A stretch of 64,000 nt of DNA from Actinomadura terrae (GCF_022751215.1 NZ_JAICDG010000001.1:1-64000), one strand, 5' to 3'. Counted from the first letter of the stretch, positions 49,942-58,546 are shown. Notes: generated by a model not told the origin, from the sequence alone. Made by a program: numbers and translations.

Positions 49942-49976
49942 TCTAACGTTGTTTGATATCACCTAACGCTGTTAGG
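49942..49976. promoter_or_regulatory. Pair of TetR operator candidates
   Basis: CCTAAC-GCT-GTTAGG (49962-49976) is a perfect 6-3-6 palindrome. TCTAACGTTGTTTGA (49942-49956) is an imperfect copy sharing CTAACG and TGTT. Centres are 20 bp apart, about two helical turns. They lie between the divergent MFS and TetR starts, in AT-richer sequence. Confidence 0.7.
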
Positions 49977-50041
49977 GACACCGAACACGGTACTACACTC
50001 GGCGTGCCGGTCCGGGCCGTCCGAAAGGGAGAAAGAGCGCG

Positions 50042-50761
50042 ATGAGCGAGCCGAAGGACGAGGTGCGGAGCGTCTGGCTGCGCCCGCGCCGCACGCGGAA
50101 GGGCGAGCCGCCGCTGACGCTCGCCCGCATCGTCGAGGCGGCCGTCGCGCTGCTGGACGAGGAGGGCATCGACCGGCTCACCATGCGCCGCCTCGCCGAG
50201 CGGCTCGCGGTCGTCGCGCCCTCGCTGTACTGGCACGTCGACACCAAGGACGACGTGGTCGACCTGGCTGTGGACGCGGTCTTCGGTGAGGTGCCGCCCG
50301 GAGCGGCACCCGGGACGGCGCCCGGCGGAGGCTGGCGGGAGGACGTCGTGTCCGTGCTGACCGCCTGGCGGGCCGCGCTGCTGCGGCACCCGTGGGCCGC
50401 CGCCGTCCCGGCACGGCAGCGGCCCACGATCGGCCCCAACTTCCTCGCCTGGATGGAGATCCTCCAGGCGACGCTGGTCCGCGCCGGGTTCGCCGGGAAG
50501 GGGCTGTCGGCGGCGACCTGGGCGCTCTACAACCACGTGATGGGCTCCGCGTCGTCCGAGACGACCCTGCGGATCACCGACGCGGAGCGCGAGCTCGGCC
50601 AGCGGCAGCTCCGCGCCGACGGCCGGTACCCGACGCTCGCCGCCAACGGCTACCTCTACGACGACGACTGGGACGGCAGCTTCAGCACCGGCCTCGACTA
50701 CCTCCTGGACGGCCTCCAGGCCCAGCTGGTCGACGCTCAGGGGAGCAGCAGCCCCCAGTAG
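50042..50761 (+). CDS. TetR-family regulator with TetR-class C-terminal domain
   Basis: 239 residues. HTH: LTLARIVEAAVALLDEEGID, then MRRLAERLAVVAPSLYWHVD. The C-terminal part (RHPWAAAVPARQRPTIGPNF, WALYNHVMGSAS) is like that of the tetracycline repressor class. ATG with GGGAGAAAG upstream. Divergent from the DHA2 exporter and likely its repressor. The 3' end overlaps the convergent hydrolase gene by 25 bp. Confidence 0.93.
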   Translation: MSEPKDEVRSVWLRPRRTRKGEPPLTLARIVEAAVALLDEEGIDRLTMRRLAERLAVVAPSLYWHVDTKDDVVDLAVDAVFGEVPPGAAPGTAPGGGWREDVVSVLTAWRAALLRHPWAAAVPARQRPTIGPNFLAWMEILQATLVRAGFAGKGLSAATWALYNHVMGSASSETTLRITDAERELGQRQLRADGRYPTLAANGYLYDDDWDGSFSTGLDYLLDGLQAQLVDAQGSSSPQ

Positions 50762-52158
50762 AGCGCCCACGGCAGGAAGACGGCCCCGGCGCCGAGCAGC
50801 AGCCCGAGCCGCACCCGCTCACCGCGCGCGACGGCGCCCGCCCGTCGCCACGCCACGGCCGTGGCGACGCCTCCCGCGACGGCGGCCAGCGCCAGGCCCT
50901 GGAGCGCGAGCCAGGGGAGCGGCCTGCCCGCGAGGACGGGCCCCGGGTCCGGTGCCCGTCCGGCGGCCATCAGGTAGAAGAGGTACACGAGCAGGCCCAG
51001 CGCGGACGCGAGCCCCGCCCCGGCGAGCAGCCGCGCGCCCCGGCTCACGGGACGCGCCTTCCGTCCGCGCAGCCGCCGCACCAGCGCCACGGCCGGATAC
51101 GCGGTGAACGCCACGAGGAACAGCGAGAACGCTGCGAGCTGCATCCAGCCCGACTCCCACCACGCCGAGGGGTGCTGCTCGACGCTGCGGTACTGCTGCT
51201 TGGGCGGCGCGGGAGCATCCGCGTTGGGGAGGTGTCCGCTCGTCACGTCCTTGACCCACGAGCCGACGAGGTCAGCGTAGCCGGGGGCGAGCGCCTCGCC
51301 GTGGATGCCGCCGCCGTCGGGGCTCTCGTGGGCCGAGTGGTCGGCGCCCTGGAAGAAGCGGAACGTGTAGTGGGGGTTGCCGCCCTCCCGCAGCGCCCGC
51401 GCGAACAGCGGCGGGTTGTCGCCGGGCGGGGTCTGCCGGTCGCCGGTGCCCCAGATCCCGAGCAGCGGCTGCCGGACCCGCCGCAGGACGCCCCGCGCGT
51501 CGAAGTACGCCTCCGCGAACAGGCCCGCCTCGGCGCCGAGCCGCGCGAAGTTCCGCTTGCCGCGCTCAACCAGCGATCCCGAGACGCCCACCCGGCGCAG
51601 CGAGGACGCCTCGTTCCACAGCTGCTGGCGGATCGGCGGCATCGCGTTGCCGCCCACCACGATCACGAAGGCCGCGTCCGCCGACCGGGACGCGGCGAGC
51701 GGCGCGACCCAGCCGCCCTCGCTCAGCCCCCACAGCCCCACCTTCGCCGGATCGACACCGGGACGGGACCGCAGCGCGCGGACGGCGCCCAGCGCGTCGT
51801 CCGCGAGCTCGGAGTAGGACCGCCGGAAGTCGGAGTACCCGACGCTCCGCTTGTCGTAGATCAGGACGGCGAGCCCCCGCCGCGCGAACTCCGTCGCCTC
51901 GGTCAGCAGGTGATCGCGCGGCACGCCCGCCCCGGAGCCGGTGACGAGCACGACCCCCGGACGCGGCGCACCGCGCGTCCCGCCCCGTGTCAGGACGGTG
52001 CCGTGCAACGTCAACCCGCCGTATCCCGTGAAGCTCACGTCGGCGGCGGTGAGCCCCGCCGGCGCGGGCAGGCCCCTGTCGGCCCGCGCCGGCGGCCCCC
52101 CGAGCACCCCCAGCACCACCAGCAACGCGAGCGCGATCGCTCCTTGAAATGCCTTCAT
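50737..52158 (-). CDS. Alpha/beta hydrolase with membrane C-terminus
   Basis: 473 residues. Signal sequence-like start (MKAFQGAIALALLVVLGVLG, likely cleaved near PPARA). Then a hydrolase domain: VVLVTGSGAG oxyanion region, nucleophile in GLWGLSEGGW (Ser), acid in IWGTGDRQTPP (Asp) and GADHSAHES (His). The C-terminal 130 residues carry four membrane spans (SLFLVAFTAYPAVAL, LLAGAGLASALGLLVYLF, GLALAAVAGGVATAV, GLLLGAGAVFLPWAL). Active site probably outside the cell; substrate unknown. ATG at 52158. Shares an operator-rich divergent region with the ArsR-like gene. Confidence 0.86.
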   Translation of the reverse strand: MKAFQGAIALALLVVLGVLGGPPARADRGLPAPAGLTAADVSFTGYGGLTLHGTVLTRGGTRGAPRPGVVLVTGSGAGVPRDHLLTEATEFARRGLAVLIYDKRSVGYSDFRRSYSELADDALGAVRALRSRPGVDPAKVGLWGLSEGGWVAPLAASRSADAAFVIVVGGNAMPPIRQQLWNEASSLRRVGVSGSLVERGKRNFARLGAEAGLFAEAYFDARGVLRRVRQPLLGIWGTGDRQTPPGDNPPLFARALREGGNPHYTFRFFQGADHSAHESPDGGGIHGEALAPGYADLVGSWVKDVTSGHLPNADAPAPPKQQYRSVEQHPSAWWESGWMQLAAFSLFLVAFTAYPAVALVRRLRGRKARPVSRGARLLAGAGLASALGLLVYLFYLMAAGRAPDPGPVLAGRPLPWLALQGLALAAVAGGVATAVAWRRAGAVARGERVRLGLLLGAGAVFLPWALYWGLLLP

Positions 52159-52174
52159 GACCCCCGAAGCTATA

Positions 52175-52222
52175 TTGCAGAGAAGTGTCTGCAAAGAGTT
52201 CTCTGCAAAGATGGCTCTGCGG
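52175..52222. promoter_or_regulatory. Clustered CTCTGCAA half-sites between hydrolase and ArsR-like genes
   Basis: TTGCAGAGAA (52175-52184) is the exact complement of TTCTCTGCAA (52199-52208). Between them lies GTCTGCAA (52187-52194), and CTCTGCGG follows at about 52215-52222. TCTGCAAAGA occurs twice as a direct repeat (52188-52197 and 52202-52211). The cluster fits operators for the divergent ArsR-like regulator. Confidence 0.6.
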
Positions 52223-52238
52223 TACTAGGCTGCTCCCC

Positions 52239-52850
52239 ATGAAGGACGAGCCGGAGGGGCAGGCCACGAGGGACGAGCCCGACATCCTCGACCCCGGGCG
52301 GATCAAGGCGCTGAGCCATCCGCTGCGCCGCCGGATGCTGCACCGGCTGCGCGCGGAGGGCCCCGCGACGTCCACCACGATCGGCGAGGCGCTCGGCGCG
52401 AACACCGGCACGGCCAGCTACCACCTGCGGCAGCTGGAGAAGCACGGCTTCATCGAGGAGATCCCCGAGCGGTCCGCCGGCCGGGAGCGCTGGTGGCGGG
52501 CGAGCCCGGGCGCGCGCGACGTCCGGCTGCCCGCGCCGGAGACGCTGGCGCCGGAGGACCGCCCCGTCCTCGCCGAGCTGATGCGCGCCCGGCACGCCGA
52601 GGACCTGGAGCTGTTCGCCCGGCTGCCGGACGCCTTCGAGCGCGACGCGGCGTGGGCGCGGCTCTCGCGGGGCCACGCCCACATGACCGAGGAGGGGCTG
52701 AGGGAGTTCTTCGAGGCCTACATCCGCCTGCTGCACGAGCACGCGCTGAGCGCTGAGGACGCGCCCCCCGAGGCGCGTCCCGTGCACATCCGCCTCTTCA
52801 CCGTCCCGGCCGAGGAGCCGGATCAGGAGAGGCGGCGCCGCACCCAGTAG
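52239..52850 (+). CDS. ArsR-like helix-turn-helix regulator
   Basis: 203 residues. Winged helix: IKALSHPLRRRMLHRLRAEG, then ATSTTIGEALGANTGTASYH, LRQLEKHGFIEEIPE and wing RSAGRERWWRASPG. No metal-binding Cys pattern typical of metal-sensing ArsR; the protein has no cysteine. The C-terminal half is helical and acidic. ATG at 52239 with no ribosome site; possibly leaderless. The 3' end overlaps the convergent ABC permease by 28 bp. Likely autoregulated and repressing the divergent hydrolase (inference). Confidence 0.88.
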   Translation: MKDEPEGQATRDEPDILDPGRIKALSHPLRRRMLHRLRAEGPATSTTIGEALGANTGTASYHLRQLEKHGFIEEIPERSAGRERWWRASPGARDVRLPAPETLAPEDRPVLAELMRARHAEDLELFARLPDAFERDAAWARLSRGHAHMTEEGLREFFEAYIRLLHEHALSAEDAPPEARPVHIRLFTVPAEEPDQERRRRTQ

Positions 52851-53899
52851 AAGCAGAACCCCGTGAGACCCGCGCTGAGGAGGGCGAACAGGCCGGTCTC
52901 CGCCCACTGGAGCGTCCAGAACCGGTTCGCGGGGTGGTAGGTCACGTGCTGCCGGTAGCCGAGCCGGGCGATCTCGGCGTAGCACTTCTCGGCCGGGCCG
53001 CGGCCGGACTCGTCGGCGACGCGCTTCCCGTCGGGGCGCTCCCCGCCGGTCTCGGCCGCCCTCGGCGGCGGGGGCGCGCAGGCGCCCGAGGCGAGGCTGA
53101 CGGGCAGACTCTTCACCTTCCGCCCGGACGGGTCGACCGTGTAGTCGGACAGCACCCAGGCGCCCGGGTCGTCCACCCGGGCCGACACGGTCAGGGACGT
53201 GTCGCTCAGCGAGATCCCCCGCATGTTCTCGGAGGTGATCGTGACCGTCCGCTCCTCCGGCGTCATCAGGTGCGGCCTGACCATGTTCGGGACGGCGAAC
53301 TGGAGCCCGGCGAAGACGGCGAGGGTGATCGCCATCGCGGGCAGCGTCCGGCGGACCAGGACCCCGGCGGTGACGCCGAGCACGAACGCGAACGCCGCGT
53401 AGCCGATCGGGGCGATGCCGCGCGCGTCGAACATCAGCGGCGCGAGCCGAGGGAACCGGTCGGTGGCGGCCTTGTCCAGCGGGTCCGACCACCAGGTCGC
53501 CGCGGCCACCGCGAGCCCGGCGGCGGCCATCGACGCCAGCCCGACGACGCCGAGCTTGACGGCCAGCCAGCGGGTCCGGGAGACGCTCTGGTTCCAGGCG
53601 AGCCGGTGCGTGCCCGCCTCGATCTCCCGGGTGATGAGCGGCGCCCCCCAGAAGGCCCCGACGAGCGCGGGCAGGCCGACCACGACGGCGACCAGGGTGG
53701 TGAACCAGGTCTGGTGCTCGTTGAAGAAATCGAGCCTGAAGCGCTCGCAGCCGTCACCGCCGCCGCAGGCCCGGATGCCGTTGGTGTAGTCGTCGGCCAG
53801 GTCCACATGGGTGAACGCCAGGAGTGCGGCGACGGCGGCGAGCGCGCCGAGCGCCACCAGGGCCTGGAGCCGGAACTGCCGCAGCGTGAGCCAGATCAT
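52823..53899 (-). CDS. ABC transporter permease
   Basis: 358 residues. Six membrane spans: LQALVALGALAAVAALLAF (about 12-30), TTLVAVVVGLPALVGAFWG (about 67-85), AVKLGVVGLASMAAAGLAVAA (about 112-132), YAAFAFVLGVTAGVL, AMAITLAVFAGLQFAV and FALLSAGLTGFCFYWV. A large extracellular loop of about 125 residues lies before the last span. Typical of ABC-2 type permeases paired with YtrA regulators. ATG overlaps the ATPase stop as ATGA. Confidence 0.9.
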   Translation of the reverse strand: MIWLTLRQFRLQALVALGALAAVAALLAFTHVDLADDYTNGIRACGGGDGCERFRLDFFNEHQTWFTTLVAVVVGLPALVGAFWGAPLITREIEAGTHRLAWNQSVSRTRWLAVKLGVVGLASMAAAGLAVAAATWWSDPLDKAATDRFPRLAPLMFDARGIAPIGYAAFAFVLGVTAGVLVRRTLPAMAITLAVFAGLQFAVPNMVRPHLMTPEERTVTITSENMRGISLSDTSLTVSARVDDPGAWVLSDYTVDPSGRKVKSLPVSLASGACAPPPPRAAETGGERPDGKRVADESGRGPAEKCYAEIARLGYRQHVTYHPANRFWTLQWAETGLFALLSAGLTGFCFYWVRRRLS

Positions 53900-54780
53900 C
53901 GGAGCGCCTCCAGGGCCGGGCGGTCCGCGGCCTTCGGGGTCATGTAGGCGAGCACGAGGTCTTCCAGGCCGACCTCGCCGACCGTCCAGGCGGGGTCGTG
54001 GATCGGGCCGTCCGCCCGCACGACGAACGTGCTCTGCCGGTCGGTGTGGCTGGCCGAGACGACGTGCTGGTCGGACGGGAGCCGCGCCTCGTCGCGGCGC
54101 GGGCCGGTGAGCCGGTGGTGGGCGGCGAGCAGCTCGTCGACGTCGCCCGCCACCCGGACGCGGGAGTCCACGACCACGACCAGGTAGTCGCAGACGCGTT
54201 CCAGGTCCGACATCAGGTGCGAGGACAGCACGACGCTGATCGAGTGCTCCGCGACCGCCTCCATCAGCGAGGCGAGGAACTCGCGCCGGGCGAGCGGGTC
54301 GAGGGCGGCGACCGGCTCGTCCAGGATCAGCAGCTCGGGACGTTTGGCGATGCCGAGCGTGAGCGCGAGCTGCGCCCGCTGGCCGCCCGACAGCCTTCCG
54401 GCCCGCCGCGCGGGGTCGAGGCCGAGGCGCTCGATCCGGTCGCGGGCGAGCGCCGCGTCCCAGCCCGGGTTGAGGCGGGCGCCGAGCTTCAGGTGGTCGG
54501 CGACGCTCAGGCCCGCGTAGGTGGGCGTGTCCTGCGCGACGAAGCCGACCTTGGCGAGCTGCGCGGGCCCGCTCGCGGGACGTCCGCCGAGCACCTCGAT
54601 CGTGCCCGCCGACGGCGCGAGCTGCCCGACCGCCATGTTCAGCAGCGTCGTCTTGCCGGCGCCGTTCGGGCCGACGAGGCCGACGACGCGTCCGGCGGGG
54701 ATGTCGAGGTCGCAGTCGCGCAGCGCCCAGCGCCGCCCGTACCTCCTGCCGAGGCCCTCGGCCCTCAGGACGGCGGTCAT
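53896..54780 (-). CDS. ABC transporter ATP-binding protein
   Basis: 294 residues. Walker A GPNGAGKTT (about 38-46), Q-loop VGFVAQDTP, signature RLSGGQRAQL, Walker B ELLILDEPVAALDP, H-loop LSSHL. The C-terminal 80 residues after VAGDVDELLAAHHRLTGPRR form an extra beta-rich domain as in the YtrB/CcmA-like export ATPases. ATG overlaps the regulator stop by 4 bp. Acts with the permease at 52823; the exported substrate is unknown. Confidence 0.94.
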   Translation of the reverse strand: MTAVLRAEGLGRRYGRRWALRDCDLDIPAGRVVGLVGPNGAGKTTLLNMAVGQLAPSAGTIEVLGGRPASGPAQLAKVGFVAQDTPTYAGLSVADHLKLGARLNPGWDAALARDRIERLGLDPARRAGRLSGGQRAQLALTLGIAKRPELLILDEPVAALDPLARREFLASLMEAVAEHSISVVLSSHLMSDLERVCDYLVVVVDSRVRVAGDVDELLAAHHRLTGPRRDEARLPSDQHVVSASHTDRQSTFVVRADGPIHDPAWTVGEVGLEDLVLAYMTPKAADRPALEALR

Positions 54781-55169
54781 GCTATGTCCTCCTGAGCGGC
54801 GGCCCGAAAGGTCGTCATGAACAGCGCCTCGATGCTCTCGTCGTCCAGCCCGGCGAGCCGCGCCTTGGCGAGCCAGCGGCGCAGGTCCTGCCGCAGCGGC
54901 CCGTGCGCGGCGAGCGATGCGCCCGCCAGCGTCCGCGTCACGAACGTCCCGACCCCCGGACGCGCCGCGACGAGCCCCTCGTGCTCCAGCTCCCGGTACG
55001 CCTTCAGCACCGTGTTGGGGTTGATCGCGAGCTGCGCCACCACGTCCTTGACGGTCGGGAGCTGGTCGCCCTCGCGCAGCAGGTCCAGCTTCAGCGCGTG
55101 CCGGACCTGCCGGACGAGCTGCATGTACGGGGAGACCCCCGAGCCGGCGTCCAGATGGAACTCGATCAC
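54777..55169 (-). CDS. GntR-family regulator, YtrA subfamily
   Basis: 130 residues from the GTG at 55169, which has GGAGG 5 nt upstream; the ATG at 55181 (four codons longer) would be nearly leaderless. Winged helix: VRQVRHALKLDLLREGDQLP, then VKDVVAQLAINPNTVLKAYR, wing GLVAARPGVGTFV. The short C-terminus without an effector domain defines YtrA. First gene of the GntR-ABC operon and its likely autorepressor. Confidence 0.93.
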   Translation of the reverse strand: MIEFHLDAGSGVSPYMQLVRQVRHALKLDLLREGDQLPTVKDVVAQLAINPNTVLKAYRELEHEGLVAARPGVGTFVTRTLAGASLAAHGPLRQDLRRWLAKARLAGLDDESIEALFMTTFRAAAQEDIA

Positions 55170-55200
55170 CAGCACCTCCATTTAATTAGGATGCTAGTAC

Positions 55201-55229
55201 TTTAGATCTCTAGAGTGATCGCGTGTCAA
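55201..55229 (-). promoter_or_regulatory. Near-consensus vegetative promoter of the GntR-ABC operon
   Basis: On the minus strand, TTGACA (55224-55229) is followed by exactly 17 bp and TCTAAA (55201-55206). This is the best -35 in the window. Transcription would start about 10 bp before the ATG at 55181. CTCTAGAG, a perfect palindrome, lies in the spacer and may be the YtrA site. Confidence 0.65.
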
Positions 55230-55245
55230 GCGAAACGGCGACTTT

Positions 55246-56208
55246 GTGCCGGTGGCGGACTTCGGCGATGCTGGGGAGGTGTCAACGGAGACTCTGAACG
55301 GCGCGGCCGAGCTGCGCGCGTTCCTGCGCGGCCTGCCCGGCGTCGACGAGGTCGGCGCGGCGGAGCGGGCCGCCCGGCTCGCGACGCGGTCGATCAAGAC
55401 CTCGGCGAAGGCGGAAGCGATCGATCTGGCCATTTCGATGGTCGACCTGACCACGCTGGAGGGCGCCGACACGGCGGGGAAGGTCAGGGCGCTGTGTGCT
55501 AAGGCCGCTCACCCCGACCCGGCGGACGCCTCGGTGCCGCGCGTCGCGGCCGTGTGCGTCTATCCCGACATGGTGGACGTCGCGGTCCGCGCCCTCGACG
55601 GCACGGGCATCGGCGTCGCGAGCGTGGCGACGGCGTTCCCGTCCGGCCGGGCGCCGCTCGCGGCCAAGCTCGCCGACACCCGCGCGGCGGTCGAGGCGGG
55701 CGCCGCCGAGATCGACATGGTCATCGACCGGGGCGCGTTCCTGTCGGGCGACCTCGGCAAGGTCTTCGACGAGATCGCCGCGGTCAAGGACGCCTGCGGC
55801 GCCGCGCACCTGAAGGTGATCCTGGAGACCGGCGAGCTGGCGACGCTCGACAACGTCCGCCGCGCGTCCTGGCTGGCGATGCGCGCGGGCGCCGACTTCA
55901 TCAAGACCTCGACCGGCAAGGTCGCCCCCGCGGCCACGCTCCCGGTCACGCTCGTCATGCTGGAGGCCGTCCGCGACCACCGTGCCGCGACCGGCCGCCA
56001 GGTCGGCGTGAAACCGGCGGGCGGCATCAGGACGACCAAGGACGCCATCAAGTACCTGGTGCTGGTCAACGAAACCGCCGGGCCCGACTGGCTCTCGCCG
56101 GACTGGTTCCGGCTCGGCGCCTCCAGCGTCCTCAACGACCTGCTGATGCAGCGCCGCAAGCTCGCCACCGGCGCCTACCCCGGCCCCGACTACTTCACGC
56201 TGGACTGA
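55246..56208 (+). CDS. deoC: Deoxyribose-phosphate aldolase
   Basis: 320 residues. It cleaves 2-deoxyribose 5-phosphate to acetaldehyde and glyceraldehyde 3-phosphate. Schiff-base lysine is in FIKTSTGK (K220) and the second lysine in VGVKPAGGIRT (K256); AAEIDMVIDRGAFLSGD and VILETGEL are conserved. GTG at 55246; GTG at 55279 is possible. Promoter shared with the divergent GntR operon. The aldehyde dehydrogenase starts 2 bp after the stop, so the acetaldehyde product may be passed on. Confidence 0.94.
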   Translation: MPVADFGDAGEVSTETLNGAAELRAFLRGLPGVDEVGAAERAARLATRSIKTSAKAEAIDLAISMVDLTTLEGADTAGKVRALCAKAAHPDPADASVPRVAAVCVYPDMVDVAVRALDGTGIGVASVATAFPSGRAPLAAKLADTRAAVEAGAAEIDMVIDRGAFLSGDLGKVFDEIAAVKDACGAAHLKVILETGELATLDNVRRASWLAMRAGADFIKTSTGKVAPAATLPVTLVMLEAVRDHRAATGRQVGVKPAGGIRTTKDAIKYLVLVNETAGPDWLSPDWFRLGASSVLNDLLMQRRKLATGAYPGPDYFTLD

Positions 56209-56210
56209 TC

Positions 56211-57641
56211 ATGGTTTTCGAGTACGCGCCCGCGCCCGAGTCGGCCGCGATCGTCGACGTCCGGCCGTCCTACGGGCTGTTCGTCGGCGGGGAGTTCGTC
56301 GACGGGCACGGCGAGCCGTTCAAGTCCGTCAACCCCGCCGACGAGACCGTGCTGGCCGAGATCGCCCGCGCCGACGAGGGCGACATCGACCACGGCGTCG
56401 CCGCCGCGCGCACCGCGTTCGAGAAGGTGTGGGGGCCGATGCCCGGCGCCGAGCGCGCCAAGTACCTGTACCGGATCGCGCGGATCGTGCAGGAGCGGTC
56501 GCGGGAGCTGGCCGTGCTGGAGTCGATCGACAACGGCAAGCCGATCCGGGAGTCGCGCGACGTGGACGTGCCGCTCGTCGCGGCGCACTTCTTCTACTAC
56601 GCCGGGTGGGCCGACAAGCTCGGCCACGCCGGGTTCGGGCCCGACCCGCGCCCGCTCGGCGTCGCGGGGCAGATCATCCCGTGGAACTTCCCGCTGCTGA
56701 TGCTGGCCTGGAAGATCGCCCCCGCGCTGGCCTGCGGCAACACGGTCGTGCTCAAGCCCGCCGAGACGACGCCGCTCACCGCCCTGCTGTTCGCCGAGAT
56801 CTGCCAGCAGGCCGATCTGCCGCCCGGCGTCGTGAACATCGTCACCGGCGCGGGCGACACGGGCCGCGCGCTCGCCGAGCACCCGGGGGTCGACAAGGTC
56901 GCCTTCACCGGGTCCACCGAGGTCGGACGGCAGATCGCCCGGTCGGCGGCGGGTACCGCCAAGCGGCTCACGCTGGAGCTGGGCGGGAAGGCCGCCAACA
57001 TCGTGTTCGACGACGCGGCGCTCGACCAGGCCGTCGAGGGCGTCGTGAACGGGATCTTCTTCAACCAGGGGCACGTGTGCTGCGCCGGGTCGCGGCTGCT
57101 TGTCCAGGAGTCGGTCGCGGACGAGCTGCTGGAGCGGCTCAGGGCCCGCATGGCCACGCTGCGCGTCGGCGACCCGCTCGACAAGAACACCGACGTCGGC
57201 GCGATCAACTCCGCCGCGCAGCTCGCCCGGATCAGGGAGCTGGCCGACGCGGGGGAGGCCGAGGGCGCGGAGCGCTGGTCGCCGCCCTGCGAGCTGCCCC
57301 CGCAGGGGTTCTGGTTCGCGCCGACGGTGTTCACCGGCGTCGCGCAGTCGCACCGGATCGCGCGGGAGGAGATCTTCGGGCCCGTGCTGTCGGTGCTGAC
57401 GTTCCGCACGCCGGAGGAGGCCGTCACCAAGGCCAACAACACCCCCTACGGGCTGTCGGCCGGGATCTGGTCGGAGAAGGGCTCCCGCGTCCTCTGGACG
57501 GCGCAGCGGCTGCGCGCCGGGGTCGTGTGGGCCAACACCTTCAACAAGTTCGACCCGGCCTCCCCGTTCGGCGGCTACAAGGAATCGGGGTTCGGCCGCG
57601 AGGGCGGACGCCACGGACTGGAGGGCTACCTCGATGCCTGA
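56211..57641 (+). CDS. Aldehyde dehydrogenase
   Basis: 476 residues. NAD(P)-dependent oxidation of an aldehyde to an acid. Catalytic Glu256 in LELGGK and Cys in GHVCCAGSR (Cys 290/291; the second is the usual position). PWNFPLLMLAWKIAPAL and FTGSTEVGR are cofactor-binding motifs; EEIFGPVLSVL is conserved. In an operon with deoC and the truncated homologue; a role in deoxyribose or acetaldehyde use is inferred. Confidence 0.94.
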   Translation: MVFEYAPAPESAAIVDVRPSYGLFVGGEFVDGHGEPFKSVNPADETVLAEIARADEGDIDHGVAAARTAFEKVWGPMPGAERAKYLYRIARIVQERSRELAVLESIDNGKPIRESRDVDVPLVAAHFFYYAGWADKLGHAGFGPDPRPLGVAGQIIPWNFPLLMLAWKIAPALACGNTVVLKPAETTPLTALLFAEICQQADLPPGVVNIVTGAGDTGRALAEHPGVDKVAFTGSTEVGRQIARSAAGTAKRLTLELGGKAANIVFDDAALDQAVEGVVNGIFFNQGHVCCAGSRLLVQESVADELLERLRARMATLRVGDPLDKNTDVGAINSAAQLARIRELADAGEAEGAERWSPPCELPPQGFWFAPTVFTGVAQSHRIAREEIFGPVLSVLTFRTPEEAVTKANNTPYGLSAGIWSEKGSRVLWTAQRLRAGVVWANTFNKFDPASPFGGYKESGFGREGGRHGLEGYLDA

Positions 57642-58488
57642 CCGGCTCAGCGTCCGCAAGACCTACAAGCTCTACATCGGCGGCGCGTTCCCGCGCTCGG
57701 AGTCGGGCCGCTCGTACCCGGTGAGCGACCCCAAGGGGAACTTCGTGGCGAACGCGTCGCAGGCGTCCCGCAAGGACGTGCGGGACGCCGTCGTCGCCGC
57801 GCGCAAGGCGTTCGGCGGCTGGTCGGCGCGGACGGCCTACAACCGCGCCCAGATCCTCTACCGCGTCGCCGAGATGCTGGAGGGGCGCCGCGCCCAGTTC
57901 GTCGACGAGCTGCGCCAGGCCGGGCTGGGCAGGTCCCAGGCCGCCGCCGAGACGGACGCCGCCGTCGACCGCTGGGTCTGGTACGCGGGGTGGGCCGACA
58001 AGCTCGCCGCCGTCACCGGCTCCGCCAACCCCGTCTCCGGGCCCTTCTTCAACTTCTCCACGCCGGAGCCGACGGGCGTCGTCGCGGTCGTCGCGCCGGA
58101 CTCGCCGCTGCTCGGGCTCGTCTCGACGGTCGCGCCCGCGATCGTGTCCGGCAACACGGCCGTCGTGGTCGCCTCCGAGCCCGCGCCGCTCGCGGCGGTC
58201 ACGCTCGCCGAGGTGCTGGCCACCTCCGACCTGCCGGGCGGCGTCGTCAACATCCTGACCGGACGCCGCGCCGAACTGGCGCCCTGGCTCGCGTCCCATA
58301 TGGACGTCAACGCGATCGACCTCACCGGCGTGGACGACGAGCACGTGCAGGGGCTCCAGCAGGCGGCGGCGGAGAACCTCAAGCGCGTGCTGCGCACCGC
58401 GTCCGACGGCTGGGCCGCCGCCCCCGGAACCGAGCGCATGACCGCGTTTCTGGAGGTCAAGACCGTGTGGCATCCCATGGGGATCTGA
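57634..58488 (+). CDS. Truncated aldehyde dehydrogenase-like protein (no catalytic domain)
   Basis: 284 residues, ending where a normal enzyme (about 480) would begin its catalytic half. Present: YIGGAFPRSESGRSYPVSDP, WYAGWADKLAAVTGSANPV, GVVAVVAPDSPLLGLVSTVA and PGGVVNILTGRRAEL. Absent: the Glu motif LELGGK, the nucleophilic Cys, and the oligomerisation tail. The C-terminus instead ends in AAENLKRVLRTASDGWAAAP and VKTVWHPMGI. ATG overlaps the previous gene by 8 bp. The reading frame is clean, so it is probably a real subunit, not a pseudogene. Confidence 0.85.
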   Translation: MPDRLSVRKTYKLYIGGAFPRSESGRSYPVSDPKGNFVANASQASRKDVRDAVVAARKAFGGWSARTAYNRAQILYRVAEMLEGRRAQFVDELRQAGLGRSQAAAETDAAVDRWVWYAGWADKLAAVTGSANPVSGPFFNFSTPEPTGVVAVVAPDSPLLGLVSTVAPAIVSGNTAVVVASEPAPLAAVTLAEVLATSDLPGGVVNILTGRRAELAPWLASHMDVNAIDLTGVDDEHVQGLQQAAAENLKRVLRTASDGWAAAPGTERMTAFLEVKTVWHPMGI

Positions 58489-58546
58489 CCGCCGATTGGA
58501 CGTTGACATTGCGGCGGGTGTGTAGAGCGTCACGAAGTGTGGAATA

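Noticed and set aside
57634..58488. Truncated aldehyde dehydrogenase as a simple pseudogene
   Set aside because: The frame is clean, the start is coupled to the previous gene, and the C-terminus is distinct rather than abruptly cut.
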